DNA of 64,000 bases from Wolfiporia cocos (GCA_029448655.1 JACCLO010000004.1:310001-374000), one strand, 5' to 3'; positions 21,638 to 32,343 are shown, counted from the stretch's first letter. The notes: generated from the sequence alone by a model not told the origin. Translations and numbers: made by a program.

Positions 21638-22561
21638 CTATACAATCGTGAGTATATCCTCTTCTACCGAAGTAGTTGAGGGCCCTGCCACCTTGTCAGG
21701 TGGTGTTACACCGAAGGCAAAAGTAATTTGTAGCGCTACGCATTCTGCTACGATACGAGCCAAGTCTGTACGCCAATCCAAAAAGGAAATGTTGCCGAGT
21801 TGTTTGCAATACTTTTTCATAATTCTCCAGTCTCTATTGGTGATCCTCCCCCGTCTCGCTCTATCCTTTACGTTATCCACCAAGTCCTCCAATTCTACTA
21901 CCATAGTATGGAAACGCATGTCGTTTTCCATATGGAAACCTGGGTAATTAGGGGGGTGGTTGGCGAGAGGAGTGAGACGAGTGAGAGTGCCTTCTAGCAT
22001 GGGAATAACTTGATCGCATGCTTGGAGAGGTTTCTTCTTCCCGAAAACGAGGGAAGGGTCGAGAATCTTGTGGTTGGTCGGAACGGGAGGTCCGGCCGCC
22101 AGGCTGGAGAGACGGAGGGCCAGTGAAGAAGCTGCTTGCTTGGCTTCCTTGGTGGCTTGTTTGGCGGCGATTCGCTTATTCAGCTTATCGCGGGCGAGCT
22201 TGAGCTTGTTGAGTTCACGGAGTTCAATGAGGTTCTCCATGGCAGTAATGGAAGCGGCTAGCTTCTCTTCCTCCGTCCAAATGCGCTTGGCAAGCGGAAC
22301 TGGTTTGGGAGGTCGAGGAGCGGGTTTCCCAGCCTCAGCAATGTGCTTTGGCATGTGGACGGGAATCTCCCAAAGATGGAGCTTCCCGGTGTAGTCTTCC
22401 TTTACAGGAAGCGTGTATGTGACGTCCTCTGCCCGAGGAATGTCGGCGGTGTCAATGCGGCTGAGAAGTGACCGCTTCGCCGGTTTGACGTAAGGGGCAG
22501 TGGAGGAGCCACGTGTGCGACGGGTAACGCGGGGCATGATTCTAGAAAGTGCAGCCTTCAT
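21638..22561 (-). CDS. Element B ORF1 protein
   Basis: 307 aa from the first ATG, or 299 aa from the second ATG at 22537 (M-P-R-V-T-R-R), which I prefer because the ORF1 proteins of A, C and D start M-P and because a TTTCTAG acceptor-like site ends at 22542. Basic N-terminus, an I-P-V-H-M-P element also seen in A (W-E-I-P), a central charged coiled coil (residues about 115-185), and C-terminal T-N-R-D-W-R-I-M-K-K-Y matching A. Intact. No transmembrane or signal segment and no enzyme motif that I recognise. It precedes gag by 147 nt. Confidence 0.82.
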   Translation of the reverse strand: MKAALSRIMPRVTRRTRGSSTAPYVKPAKRSLLSRIDTADIPRAEDVTYTLPVKEDYTGKLHLWEIPVHMPKHIAEAGKPAPRPPKPVPLAKRIWTEEEKLAASITAMENLIELRELNKLKLARDKLNKRIAAKQATKEAKQAASSLALRLSSLAAGPPVPTNHKILDPSLVFGKKKPLQACDQVIPMLEGTLTRLTPLANHPPNYPGFHMENDMRFHTMVVELEDLVDNVKDRARRGRITNRDWRIMKKYCKQLGNISFLDWRTDLARIVAECVALQITFAFGVTPPDKVAGPSTTSVEEDILTIV

Positions 22562-23566
22562 GAGAAACGAAGTTTCCCAGTGATACGTCCAAGAACAGGA
22601 ATAGAAGGGATTATGTGAGGTAGGGTAGTGGACTCCTTTTCAGGAGCAAAGAAGGTGTACAACGGGGCATAATTACTCTTATGTTGCGCGCAAACCCTGT
22701 GCCGAGACGGCGCGGATATTCGCATGACCCTAACGGTCAGAGGCGCCGACTCCAGGGGTAGAGTTGCTGACTGCCAGGCCGGTTCCTGGGTCAGATGATT
22801 GGGATTCGGATACACGACACCGCCCCGGAGGGGTGATGCCGCAAAGTGGCTGGGATTTTACATCCCTTAGCCTGTCCATGCTTCAACAATGAGGTTGCCG
22901 TCTATAGCCACATGGGTGTCACATCAGGGCTAAAAAACCACTGTCGATCTAAGATCGCGAGACAGCAGCGCTCCACATCCCGAAGGAGTGGGCCACGCGC
23001 TTCTCTTCCAATGGGGCCCCAAATCCGTTTGACCCATGCTCGCACGCCGAGCTGCCCGGAGGACTTATGCTATTGGCTACCGCGAGTGACCTATGGCAGG
23101 GTGATTTTTTACGTCACCCCCCTCACTGCTTTTCCCATAACGGGTTCAAAGCAGGTCCCTTACGCCTGGGAGGCGGCTTTGGAAAATTCCCATGCCATCA
23201 TAATGATGACCCTGTGGATAGTGATGGGGCGCTGAACAACGCTTGCCATGACAGGGGGTTGGGCGCACACAGGCAGACCGTCCCCTTTTTTCCACAGGCG
23301 GGTCTTAACCGCTCACAGTCCAAGCTTGTCAGCGAGGACCGTGTCTCCTTGACCCTGGAGTCCGGGTTAGGTAGGCCTCCTGCCTAAAAAGGCGGTGTGG
23401 CTTCCCTGGTTGCCAATCCTCTGCCAAGGATGGCGATGTATCCCCCAGATCTCAACTATCACCCCAAACTCTTTGTCAAGAGTAGGGATGTGCGCAGCAA
23501 CGAGCAATAGCCCCTGTAGGATAGAAACCCAGGCCCAAGCGCAAGCGCAAGGGCAGGGGTAAGGGG
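22562..23566 (-). other. Element B 5' leader
   Basis: About 1 kb of non-coding leader between the PBS and ORF1, with C/G homopolymer runs. Open frames on the plus strand here show no domain and are not called. It may hold packaging signals and intron sequence. Confidence 0.65.
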
Positions 23567-23578
23567 AGATTTGTTCTT
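23567..23578 (-). promoter_or_regulatory. Self-priming PBS of element B
   Basis: AAGAACAAATCT on the minus strand, one base after the LTR end. Perfect complement of AGATTTGTTCTT in the 5' LTR (23712-23701) and in the 3' LTR (14169-14158). Confidence 0.82.
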
Positions 23579-23579
23579 A

Positions 23580-24852
23580 TGACACAGACTAGACTGTGGG
23601 ACTCACACTATAACCTTATAGACGACTTGAAGGAGTTGTTGAAGGTTGGTGAGGAGACTAGTGGGCGCAAGCAGAGATGTTATGTGACTGTGCGAATGCA
23701 AAGAACAAATCTAAGGCTTATCCGCAGTGATAGCCCTACTTATATACTGTCACAGACTTACCAGTCTGTGCGACCCTGGCATCAGGGGGACTCCCTAACG
23801 CCCTACAAGACGTGTGCGACGCCGCGCCAGCGGTGACCTTGTCGGCTGTACCAAAGGCGAACCCCACCTAAGGACTCCTAGAGGCGACGTAGAGAGGCAT
23901 CACACAGTCGAGCAAGACAAGAGGGGCCCTCGGGCCAGAGCACGCGCAGACAGATGATAAGAGAGGCACATTAGTGCATTGACGAGAATCTCAAGGATGA
24001 GGATGTAAGTCCTCATCCGTCGTACTTATACATGTGTAGCTGGCCAGTAATGGCCGCCCTAAAGTGATGGCCTGTGCGCCGTAACTAAGAGAGCACATGA
24101 TATGTAACTACAGTGACGCATGTAACTAGTGTGACCATAACGTGTGATACCTGAGGCGCGCGCTACCCTACAGCGCTAACCTAACAGTCAGGTGACCAAC
24201 AAACTAAAGAGACGCACAGGAGGTGGCTGAGGACCAGAGACGCGGCGTACGCCTAGCGCCGCATGTGGAACCTATAGCGAGGGAAGTACAGTGGCCCCCT
24301 GGGCACATCCGTGACATATACATGCTTTGTTTGGTTACCGGTAAGGGAACCAAACATGAAGGTGGTCTGTGCGCAGACATAACTAATATGGTTAAGTCGT
24401 AAACTACAATAGACCATGTGCACCGGTAATGGCCGCACCAGTAAGATCGTTTGTTTGGACTGTAGGTCCATGTTGTGGAAGTGGCTGTAGCTACGTTAGT
24501 AAGCCATGCATGTGATTATTATATTCCGGTATCGGGATATGAGTAATCGTAAGGTCATTGGCATGTGATAACGAGCAGGCCGCTTATCCAATTGTACTGA
24601 CATAGCCCGGTATCGGGATATGAGTAAGGCGCGTGACACCGGAGGTTAGTCCGCTGAGTCATTGACGCGTACAAGCGTGTTATGTACGTGTTGTTATGAC
24701 AAGTGGACGTATACCGCGTTGTGTATGTGTTGTTTGGTTGCGTGTACGTGTAGACGGGCGCTTAGCAGCGTAAATGTCTACAAGGTCGTAGAAATATCAG
24801 ATAAATAGGTAAAAATACGGGAAAAATAGTGGCATGTCCCAAATCTGTGACA
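23580..24852 (-). repeat. 5' LTR of element B with nested insertion
   Basis: 699 bp of LTR in two parts (23580-23747 and 24317-24852). U5 donor GTGAGT at 23606-23601. The nested LTR cuts between the promoter and the start-site region, right at the TATA box, which would be expected to disturb transcription. Confidence 0.92.
23748..24316 (-). repeat. Solo LTR (569 bp) nested in B's 5' LTR
   Basis: TGTCACAG to CCGTGACA with target duplication TATAC (23743-23747 and 24317-24321). Same family as 41918-42477. Palindrome GATGAGGA/TCCTCATC. The end carries GGTAAGT on the minus strand as U5 donor. Confidence 0.9.
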
Positions 24853-24977
24853 ACTGCTTCTATGTAGGTAGGAGCTATGATGACCCTACTGGCGAGGCAG
24901 ACCCAGCACCCATAGGTCAGAGCATAAGCCAATAAGAGGAAACGTACAAAAATAAAAGAAAATGTCACTCTGTGACA

Positions 24978-26137
24978 CTTGGGTACCTCAGCTCCCTGTG
25001 CCTGCAGCTTGGTCATCACATAAGGCATCAAGTTTGTGACAGTATGTCAGATATGGTGGTTATTGCCCTGTAATGAGACCATATAAATTCTGTGACACCA
25101 TCCCTATGCCATAGTCTAGTGGGAGTACTATTACCTACAGTCACAGTTAGGTCTTGCATAGCCAGCATTATGATTACATCAGCATTCCATGGTATGCACA
25201 TCTTATGCACTTGGGCCCCTTTAGGGTGGCCTTACCTTGGGTAGTGTAGTGCATGTACCTAAGCTACATTGTCTGAGGTCTTACACCTCAGACTCTTCAT
25301 TGTATCATTGGGGTGTGCCCCTCAGCTTTAACCTCATGCATGCTAGTCTGGTGCCTGCAGTCTATACTGTCTCAGACAACTTCCCCTATTGCATTACAGG
25401 GAGACTTAGGTATGCTGGTAGAATCTGTGACAGTATCAGGGGGACTATAGCAAGTGTATATAAGCCATAGACTGGGATGTCGGATCTCCCCAGTTCAGAT
25501 CTTTTGACTTGCTCTTGCATTCCATGCTTCAAGTGCTTAGCCTTGCCAACTTGCTTACCATCTCTCTTACAACCCCATCATAACCTCAACTACAACTTGG
25601 GTGAGTTTCTGTGCCAGCAGGGCATTACAGTTAGGGGGCATTTACAGGTGGATGCTCAAATCCTTGTAGAGATGGTCAACCTGTCACAAAATCCATGATG
25701 GCCACACCCTTGCTCACCATATGCACCTCTTATGCTTGCAGATGTCATGGCATATATTTCATTCCTTTTTCCCTTTTCTTGGCCTTTTGGATGTTGAATG
25801 GCCTCCAGTGGTCAGGACCCCTGATATCCCTACATGTACATGATCCTTAGACTTTTGTGAATTTCCTCTCCCCTCCCAGATGGTGTTGTCAGAGTCAGGG
25901 TAGGTCACTATACAAAACCAGAGGCAGATGAATCACAATTGCCAATAGCACACAGAGAATGATCATGCACCACCACTTCCCCCCATTGGTGCAAGCTTGG
26001 ATGGTAGCATGAAAATGAATCTGGCCGTCTCATCTACCATCTGAAATTTGCCTGTACCAGAACTCTGAATGATTGGTATGGTGTTGGAGTAGGGCATAGA
26101 GTCTTTGAGTGAAATGAGCTTGATGAGGCACTCAGCA
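24978..26137. repeat. Decayed LTR cluster, no gene
   Basis: It begins with the right part of the older LTR cut at 13580. TGTGACA ends lie at 25034-25040 and 25091-25097. Plus-sense TATA/palindrome modules occur at about 25262-25294 (GTCTGAGG/CCTCAGAC) and near 25461 (GTATATAAG). 25500-25700 resembles LTR U5 DNA. 25700-26137 is CpG-poor and featureless. Exact borders are not resolvable by eye. Confidence 0.5.
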
Positions 26138-26391
26138 TGTCACAGATCATGCAAAAGCATGAGATCATAGATGTTACAGAGTAATAACTATGGTTAGACC
26201 ATAATGTAGAATGTGTTGACATACATGGCCTCACCAATGAGTGAGGAATAGATGCCTACCATGGGAATATGAACTGCATATATAGCTGGACCCTTGATAA
26301 CAGCCAAGCTGTTATCATAGCCCTTTTGGGGGAGTGGCTATAATGCCACTCATAAGTGTGTTGCATTGGGTCCGTGACGCATCTTGTGATA
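26138..26391 (+). mobile_element. 254-bp LTR-like mini-element, free copy
   Basis: Full-length copy of the element at 17094-17347, same 254-bp length, with target duplication CAGCA (26133-26137 and 26392-26396). TATATA at 26279-26284, then a 10-bp perfect palindrome TGATAACAGC/GCTGTTATCA (26295-26317) and a second one around GAGTGGCT. CpG-depleted compared with the copy in B. Confidence 0.88.
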
Positions 26392-27014
26392 CAGCACCAA
26401 CACCAACAAAATTGGTCTTCCAAGCTTTCTTGGTTGTTGAGGGAATATTGAGCTGTGCATATTGATAGTGTAATACAAGATGAGTGGAGTACCCTCTCCT
26501 GTCAAGACAATGCAGTCAATGATGTTCATGGTGGTCAGTTGATGCTGATAGCTCACTAGAGTCTTCTGAGATCCATGATGTCCTGGGAGCTGGACATTGG
26601 GGAGGAGATTGAAGATGTGTCATTGACAGGTGAAGGAGAGCAGAAAGCCTAGTAGTTACATTCCACCCATGATTTGAGAATGAGCCTGACTATGTCACCC
26701 AACTGGATGAGAGCAATCAATGTGGAATTGTCATGGAGGATGCACTCACCCACTTCCCACCAGGATGGTGGAACCTTCCAAAACTGGCCATGGGCTTTCT
26801 TGCTGGTGAGATTGAGGATGTCTCAGGCTGTTTTGGTGGTATGCCCTGGATTGCCAGGAAATGCTGTGAGAGATGCCTGAATGATGGGGGCAGCATGTCA
26901 CAGTTTTTACTGCAGAAATATTATCTTTCCATTCTATACTATGTTATGGCCCTTACTGACCTAACATCCCTTCTGTCACAAGCCAATTTCAAAGCCTAAT
27001 AGACCACCCTAGGT
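26392..27014. other. Decayed DNA, no recognised gene
   Basis: Open frames around 26674-26999 (P-P-G-W-W-N-L-P-K-L near 26760) show no family I know. A plus-sense LTR-like start TGTCACAG lies near 26896. CpG-poor until about 27000. Confidence 0.35.
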
Positions 27015-28033
27015 TGACACCCCATTCACGCCATAAGCACGCTACAGCACTCTATCCGAGCCCAGCTGGAACCCTACGGCAACGCTAGTAGAAGCCCTCC
27101 GCTATACAGGACACTACGGGCACTAGCAGGCCACCAGCAGTCTAACCCTAAACTCAGTCCAAGTCCCGGCAGCAAGACATACGCTGCCTAGTCCCTAAAC
27201 CCCGGAGTCACGAGCCGACCCCTAGAGCCCAACAGGCTACGATAGCACGACGGTACGCCCTGTACAATCAAAGGCTACCCATCGCACACTACGCTATACG
27301 CCGACTAGGCGCACGGTCTACACTCACACGTGACCCAGAACACTAAACCTAATACCTCGCGTCCCTACCGCACGGACATTCCCCATTACAGGCAATAGAC
27401 CTTAGTCTACGAGTCCATGCTACGGCTTCCCTCCAGTACCGCGACCTCTGGGAACCTGGGCCGTGAACGATCGACCCTCAGTACCGAAACTTCGGGAACA
27501 GAGGCCCCTGACGCGTCCTCTGACCACACCCTGTATAGACTCCTGCCCGTGGGACGGCAGAACTCGGACCGATGAACCAACGGTCGTCCCGCCATTACTG
27601 GCACTTACACGACCAACGAGGAACACCGGTCGTATACCCGATCGTGGCAGACCACGCCCAATCACGGACTTAGAGCCCCGCCATTACCGGCGCACCTACG
27701 ATCGACGAGAACCACTGATCGAATCCGACCGATTGGCTATTCCTTTGATCCGATCCTTATAAGCTACGTCGCCATGGACATCCTCGCGTACCCAGCGCTC
27801 CGATGCCATTACCGGCACATAGCTCATAGCCAGTTAGATACCAGTACGTAGAGGCCTATGAGCCACCGTACACAAACATGTACAAATAGATTAGGAGTAT
27901 ATATGCCGGACAGTCTTGAGCGTAAACCTCAGACTTGTCTTGGCCTTTTGTGCCTTGAGATGCCCGGACCAGGAAGGCGCTTTCATGCGACCCACCTTCC
28001 CCCGGTGTGTGTCTTAAGGTTGCACTTGTGTCA
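27015..28033 (+). repeat. CpG-rich LTR, left end uncertain
   Basis: From TGACAC (27015) to CTTGTGTCA (28033). The right end cuts into an intron of the hAT transposase. TATATATG near 27899 is followed by the TTGAGCG...CTCAG palindrome. Unlike its surroundings it is rich in CG, so it is young. The expected target repeat GTTAG (28034-28038) is not found at the left end, and the 3' part of the hAT gene is missing on the left, so a rearrangement or a larger element is likely. Confidence 0.5.
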
Positions 28034-28078
28034 GTTAGGTAGTTCAATCAGGGAACTAAACGAATATTGTCAGCGTAC

Positions 28079-30424
28079 TCGTTTTTTGAGCCCGTAGAAA
28101 TCAATTGTCTGCCAGACTGCGTTGGCGAGATTCTCTCCGGAGTAAGGCTCCAACCATATAATGTATATGGTATATACATAGTATATGGTTATTGTGAATG
28201 CAATCATAGTAGACTCTCAGCTGATGTTCTAAATGATGTACCTGAAGTAGTTATGTGTTTTACAGATTGTATGGTGCAGCAGTCATGAGATTTAGGCATT
28301 TTGGTGACTGCACAAATGTGAAGATGTCAAGACATGACTCATACACTTTGATTAGCTTCTTGAGTAGTGGAAGGTAAGATCACATTTATGTTTGTGCTAT
28401 ATCATATAATGCCACAAAGTAGTGATTGCATCATGCATTGTGCTCATGCATGCAAGTTTCTCATCACCTTGCACATTGTGCACAATTTCTGAGCCATTCC
28501 CTGCTATTGGTGTTGCCATGAACATTTGAACCCGTTTTTTCCTCACATCAGCCAAGTGCTGATACCTGTAGTGTGTCACTGAAGGCAGAGACAATATACA
28601 TAACCATATGAGCAAAACAATAGCTATGCCAGGATCTCCTCAAAATCTCATGTCTGAAAACCATGTATACCATGTATATACCATGTATATACCATGTATA
28701 TACCATATACCATATATTTACCAATTTCCTGTACATGTATATTATATGGTTGGAGCCTTACTCCGGAGTGTTCACCAATCAGGTCACAGAAGTCAATCAT
28801 GATTTCCTCTAGATTGAGACAATCAGTAAATGTTATGCACATTGAACCATATCAATTTACCTCGATCCCAGCTCTCTGTCACATAAGTCAAAATTATACA
28901 CATAAACGCCCATTGGTTACTTGATGTCCAACAATCTAGGACAAGCGAGAATTTGCCATCGGTGTCCTGATTGATTGGGTTAGCTGGCTGACCAAGATAT
29001 CCATCATGTAAAAACTCACTGCAAGCATTGTCTTTATATCAGAAACTATATCGTCACCCATTTCCATCAACCGCCTCTTCACTGTCTCGGAGCTAGGTAC
29101 CTTGAACTCCTTGCTGAGCCGACTAACGTACTGCAGAAGACGAATGAATTCGGGTGCTTCGACAGCATTAAAGGGCTGATCGCATGCCGCTACCCATTCT
29201 GCAAGATACCGTTCATACTTTGTACGGTCAAACGGCTCCTATGCAACATCAGAAATTACTACAAAACACCGTTAGTGCAAATTTACGTACCGGTTTTTTA
29301 ACCGTTTCGCTGGGTACCAAGCTATGTTGTGGCAAATTCTCGGGATCATATCCAAGGCGATCAAGTGGCAATTCACCCTGTGCAACCATGAGCTCACCCA
29401 GTGCTGGGCAGCCCCCGGTCTTATGCTTGTTCTCGAGAACTCTAAACAGTTTACTGCTAACAGACTTTAGATGATTCCGTAAGCCACTCTGCGAGCCGTT
29501 CATTGCCTGGGTGACTCGGAGCACTTTGAAATCTCCATGCCTGCACCTGTAGAGTTTGTCACCATGTTTCCAGCTACGATGGTGCTGTGAGAGGTTCTCG
29601 GTGATTTCTGTGTAAAAGAGGTATATTGGCTTCTGTTATAAACGGTTGAGTCCACCACCTTAGATTTTGCGTCAAGCATGACTCACTTTCGCTACATTGC
29701 GTCGTGTGGGCTGGCTATCTTCGCTACAAGCATTACTGCTCTGAGGGAGTGAATGTGCAGCTGACGTGGCACTAATAATAGATGTATAATTTTCAGAGAT
29801 CACATTACAGCGACACTCACGGTTGTTGATACGGCGCACATTGTGCATCAGCACGCAGCACCAATTCATTATTTTTGGTAGCTGCGTGGTGGCGCTTGGT
29901 GGTGCGTTTATTACGCTCACCTGATTTCCGCCTGCGCTTCTGCTTGGGTAAGGTTTTTGCGATTGCCTGTTGGGATTTCTCAGCTGTTAGACGCTTCGGA
30001 AGGTGCACTTTTTCGAAGTTGGTCATGCGTGGAAGGATGCTCGCAACCTGAAATGCATTACAATGGACCAAATGAATTGCACAGAAAAATTAAAATGTAC
30101 CTCTCGGCCATCAATTTCATCCGGATCGACCTCATCCTCGCTTGCTGTCTTGGAATCTCCATCGGAATAGCTTGAATCACCAGATGAAGCTTCAGGAATA
30201 CCCTGGCTCAAGCCTTCATGTACAGGCTGATTCTCAGATACTAGCTGCTAAATGTCAGCGGGATCAATGTATCAGTACTAACGTTGTGATGCGCTAGTTC
30301 TGAATTTGATCTCACAGTTTGTGACCGCTGGAGCTGATCTAACAACAATAATTGAGGGATGAGACTCTTGTGATTCAACTTGTTATCACTCACCGGAACT
30401 CTCACCGTGGATTTGCTGGCTCAT
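28079..30424 (-). pseudogene. hAT transposase, interrupted and 3'-truncated
   Basis: DNA transposase with several exons. Exon reading from the ATG at 30424: acidic serine-rich N-terminus, a basic K-Q-K-R-R-R-K-S patch, a BED-like segment (Y-R-C-R-H-G-D then L-R-N-H-L-K), then F-D-R-T-K-Y-E-R-Y-L-A-E-W, the S-L-V-L-D-C-W-T-S-S-N block whose Asp (28936-28934) is the first catalytic residue, and I-D-F-C-D-L-I-G-E-H-S-G-E-N. Introns of about 50 nt with GTACGT/GTGAGT donors, ACTAAC-like branch points and YAG ends are visible, for example at the junction before E-P-F-D-R-T. MITE copy 1 splits the H-S-G-E-N codons. The gene stops at the donor at 28078; the remaining catalytic residues and the dimerisation domain are missing. 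Confidence 0.8.
28143..28760 (+). mobile_element. hAT MITE copy 1 (618 bp)
   Basis: Terminal inverted repeats TAAGGCTCCAACCATATAAT, and an 8-bp target duplication CTCCGGAG (28135-28142 and 28761-28768) that is itself a palindrome. AT-rich subterminal repeats (TATATGGTATATACA). It is inserted in the hAT transposase coding sequence. It has no ORF of its own. Confidence 0.9.
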
Positions 30425-30484
30425 TTTGTTAACAATGTGTGCGATGTGAGCTAGCACTGCCAGTCAATGATATCGGAGCCGTAG

Positions 30485-31885
30485 TAAGGCTCCAACCATA
30501 TAATATACATGTACAGGAAATCAGTAAATATATGGTATATGGTATATACATGGTATATACATAGTATATACATGGTTTACATGTTACGGGTCGAATACCC
30601 GTTCGTATATTCAAGTCGCGAATATAGATCGTTCTTCTGCACGTAGGCGTGTAGCCGTATGCAAGGCAAATACTCGTTAGATGCCTTCAGATCCTAAGTG
30701 AAGTCCTTAGGAAATCGGTTAATATCCAATACGCATTAGAGGATATAATCTGTTCAGGTGCGAGTCTAATAGAATATAAGACTCGCCTAAGTCCGAGAAG
30801 TCAGTGTGCACTTCGAGGACTTAGTCGTTCAGTTGCTCGAGCGAGAGATACTAAGCGTAGTTTCCTACGTTTGAGAACGAGTATAAGACTTCTTTACAAC
30901 AAGGTCGAGCTGAAGAGCCTCGACAGTAAGTACATGAGTTTATATACTACGTTAGGTTTCAGGGGTCAAGTCTGTCCCAGATGTCACTGATACTATCTAC
31001 GCTATAGTCCCAAACGTTTGATAAGTATGGAGTGATATATCTGAGACGATAGATAGGAATGATGGCGGTTGAACGCCATCTATCAGCTTAATAAACGATG
31101 AACATGAAACGATGACAGAGTTGGATCTGCCAGAGATGAAACGAGTCCTGTTGGACTAGTACAACTGGGGATGCGCCCAGTGAGATCACGAGTAGCCAGG
31201 GGGTTGGTTGCGCAACAAGTCCCTGTATCGTATTCGCCCGGTGGTGAGTTCTGTCGATATTCGAAAAATCAAAATAACCGTAACATTACATGGTTTTCAG
31301 ATGGTAGATTTTTCAGACATCTTGACATAGCCATTGCCTTGCCCATATTGCTATGGAGATTGTCTCCTCCCTCAACAACATGCCACAGGTATCAGCACTT
31401 GGCTGACGCAAGGAAAAAATTGGTGTTCAGTATTCAACAGCCACACTAGTAGCTGGAATGGCTTAGGAATTGTGCACAATGTGTGAGATGATGGGAAACT
31501 TTTACACATGAGTCTAATGCATGATGCAATCACTATGTGGGATATTATATAGCATAAACATAAATCTGATCTTACCTTCCACCAAATGAGAGGGTAAGCA
31601 GAGTGTGTGAATTATGACTTAACATCTTTGCATTTGTGCAGTGGCCACCAGATTGTCCAAATCTCATATTGCCACTGCACCATACAATCTGTAAGACACA
31701 TAACTAGCTCAAGTACATATTCAAAACAACAATTTGAGAGTGTAATATGAATGCATTCACAACAACCATATACCATATAATATACCATGTATATACCATG
31801 TACTCGGCCATGTGTAAATACATGTATATAGTATATATATAAAGCCATGTATACATGGTATATACATTATATGGTTGGAGCCTTA
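30485..31885 (-). mobile_element. hAT MITE copy 2 (692 bp without insertion)
   Basis: Same terminal repeats as copy 1. Target duplication AGCCGTAG (30477-30484) and AGCTGTAG (31886-31893), differing by one CG-to-TG change. The interior is homologous to copy 1 in opposite orientation. It sits about 60 bp upstream of the transposase ATG. Split by the solo LTR 30582-31285. Confidence 0.87.
30582..31285 (+). repeat. Solo LTR, TGTTACRG family, copy 3 (704 bp)
   Basis: Perfect 8-bp terminal inverted repeat TGTTACGG/CCGTAACA, target duplication TTACA (30577-30581 and 31286-31290). It is the least mutated of three copies and still rich in CG. The strand given is nominal. Confidence 0.92.
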
Positions 31886-32343
31886 AGCTGTAGATATATG
31901 CTTCGCGTACCTTCAAAAGGGATCAGACATGTTTTGTAGCCGACAATGATGCTGATGTCCGCAATCATGAGTATCTCACATTGCCGAGGGTAAGGAATGT
32001 AATAGTTAGTAGTACCTAGTATTGCTCATAGTGCTGACACGCGTCAATGGTACTGTGCTAGAACCTCACTTGTCATTGTGATCACAGTGTCTACTTACAC
32101 ACAGCGGGGCGGGTAGAAGATGCGTTGCGCGCTGTGGAAGGAACAGACCGCGTTGTAAGAGCGTGGCTGTGGGCTGCTGCGCTGCGCAGTATGGCCGTAT
32201 ACACGTACAAATACTGTACTGATACGGTATTGAACCGTATTGTATCCGTATTGTATCCGGGTATTGCCGACCGTATACGGTACGGCCGTAACCGTATCCG
32301 TACGGTCCGTATTCCGTAAAATACGGTACGGTTTGGTGCCCTA
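31886..32343. other. hAT 5' end and promoter region
   Basis: Non-coding. 32213-32335 is dense in CCGTA/TACGG words in both orientations, probably transposase binding sites. No gene. Confidence 0.6.

Larger units (their letters stand above)
14037..24852 (-). mobile_element. Element B, Ty3/gypsy chromovirus with ORF1 and dUTPase
   Basis: A full-length element on the minus strand with target duplication ACTGC (14032-14036 and 24853-24857). LTRs are 699 bp on the left and 1273 bp on the right; the right one is 699 bp after removing a 569-bp nested LTR and its 5-bp duplication. Order: 5' LTR, leader of about 1 kb, ORF1, gag, pol, PPT, 3' LTR. It is inactivated by a TGA in pol (17697-17695) and by a 254-bp insertion in the RNase H region. 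The two LTRs are almost identical, so the insertion is fairly recent. Confidence 0.95.
13581..24977 (-). repeat. Solo LTR (576 bp) split by element B
   Basis: TGACACAG at 13581 and CTCTGTGACA at 24977, with target duplication CTTGG (13576-13580 and 24978-24982). Removing element B (14037-24852) and one copy of its target repeat leaves 576 bp. The minus-sense TATA (near 13800) is preceded by the TTGAGG/CCTCAA palindrome. The matching duplication 11 kb apart proves the nesting order. Confidence 0.87.
28034..32343 (-). mobile_element. hAT transposon, 3' part lost, with two nested MITEs
   Basis: The 5' end is at 32343 on the minus strand, TAGGGCACCAAACC, followed by about 120 bp crowded with CCGTA/TACGG subterminal repeats, as in hAT ends. 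ATGGATGC (32344-32351) would be the 8-bp target copy; the other end is lost at the LTR boundary 28033. It holds MITE copy 2 upstream of the gene and MITE copy 1 in the gene. Confidence 0.7.

Noticed and set aside
22846..23387. Plus-strand frames of 106-129 codons in B's leader
   Set aside because: They lie antisense in the leader of B, are not seen in the leaders of C or D, and show no family.
26034..26237. Minus-strand 67-codon frame
   Set aside because: It spans the border of the 254-bp insertion, so it cannot be a conserved gene.
28137..28770. Reading the whole CCGGAGTAAGG inverted repeat as the MITE terminus
   Set aside because: CTCCGGAG is repeated on both sides in direct orientation and belongs to the intact hAT codons; copy 2 has a different flank, so the true end is TAAGG.
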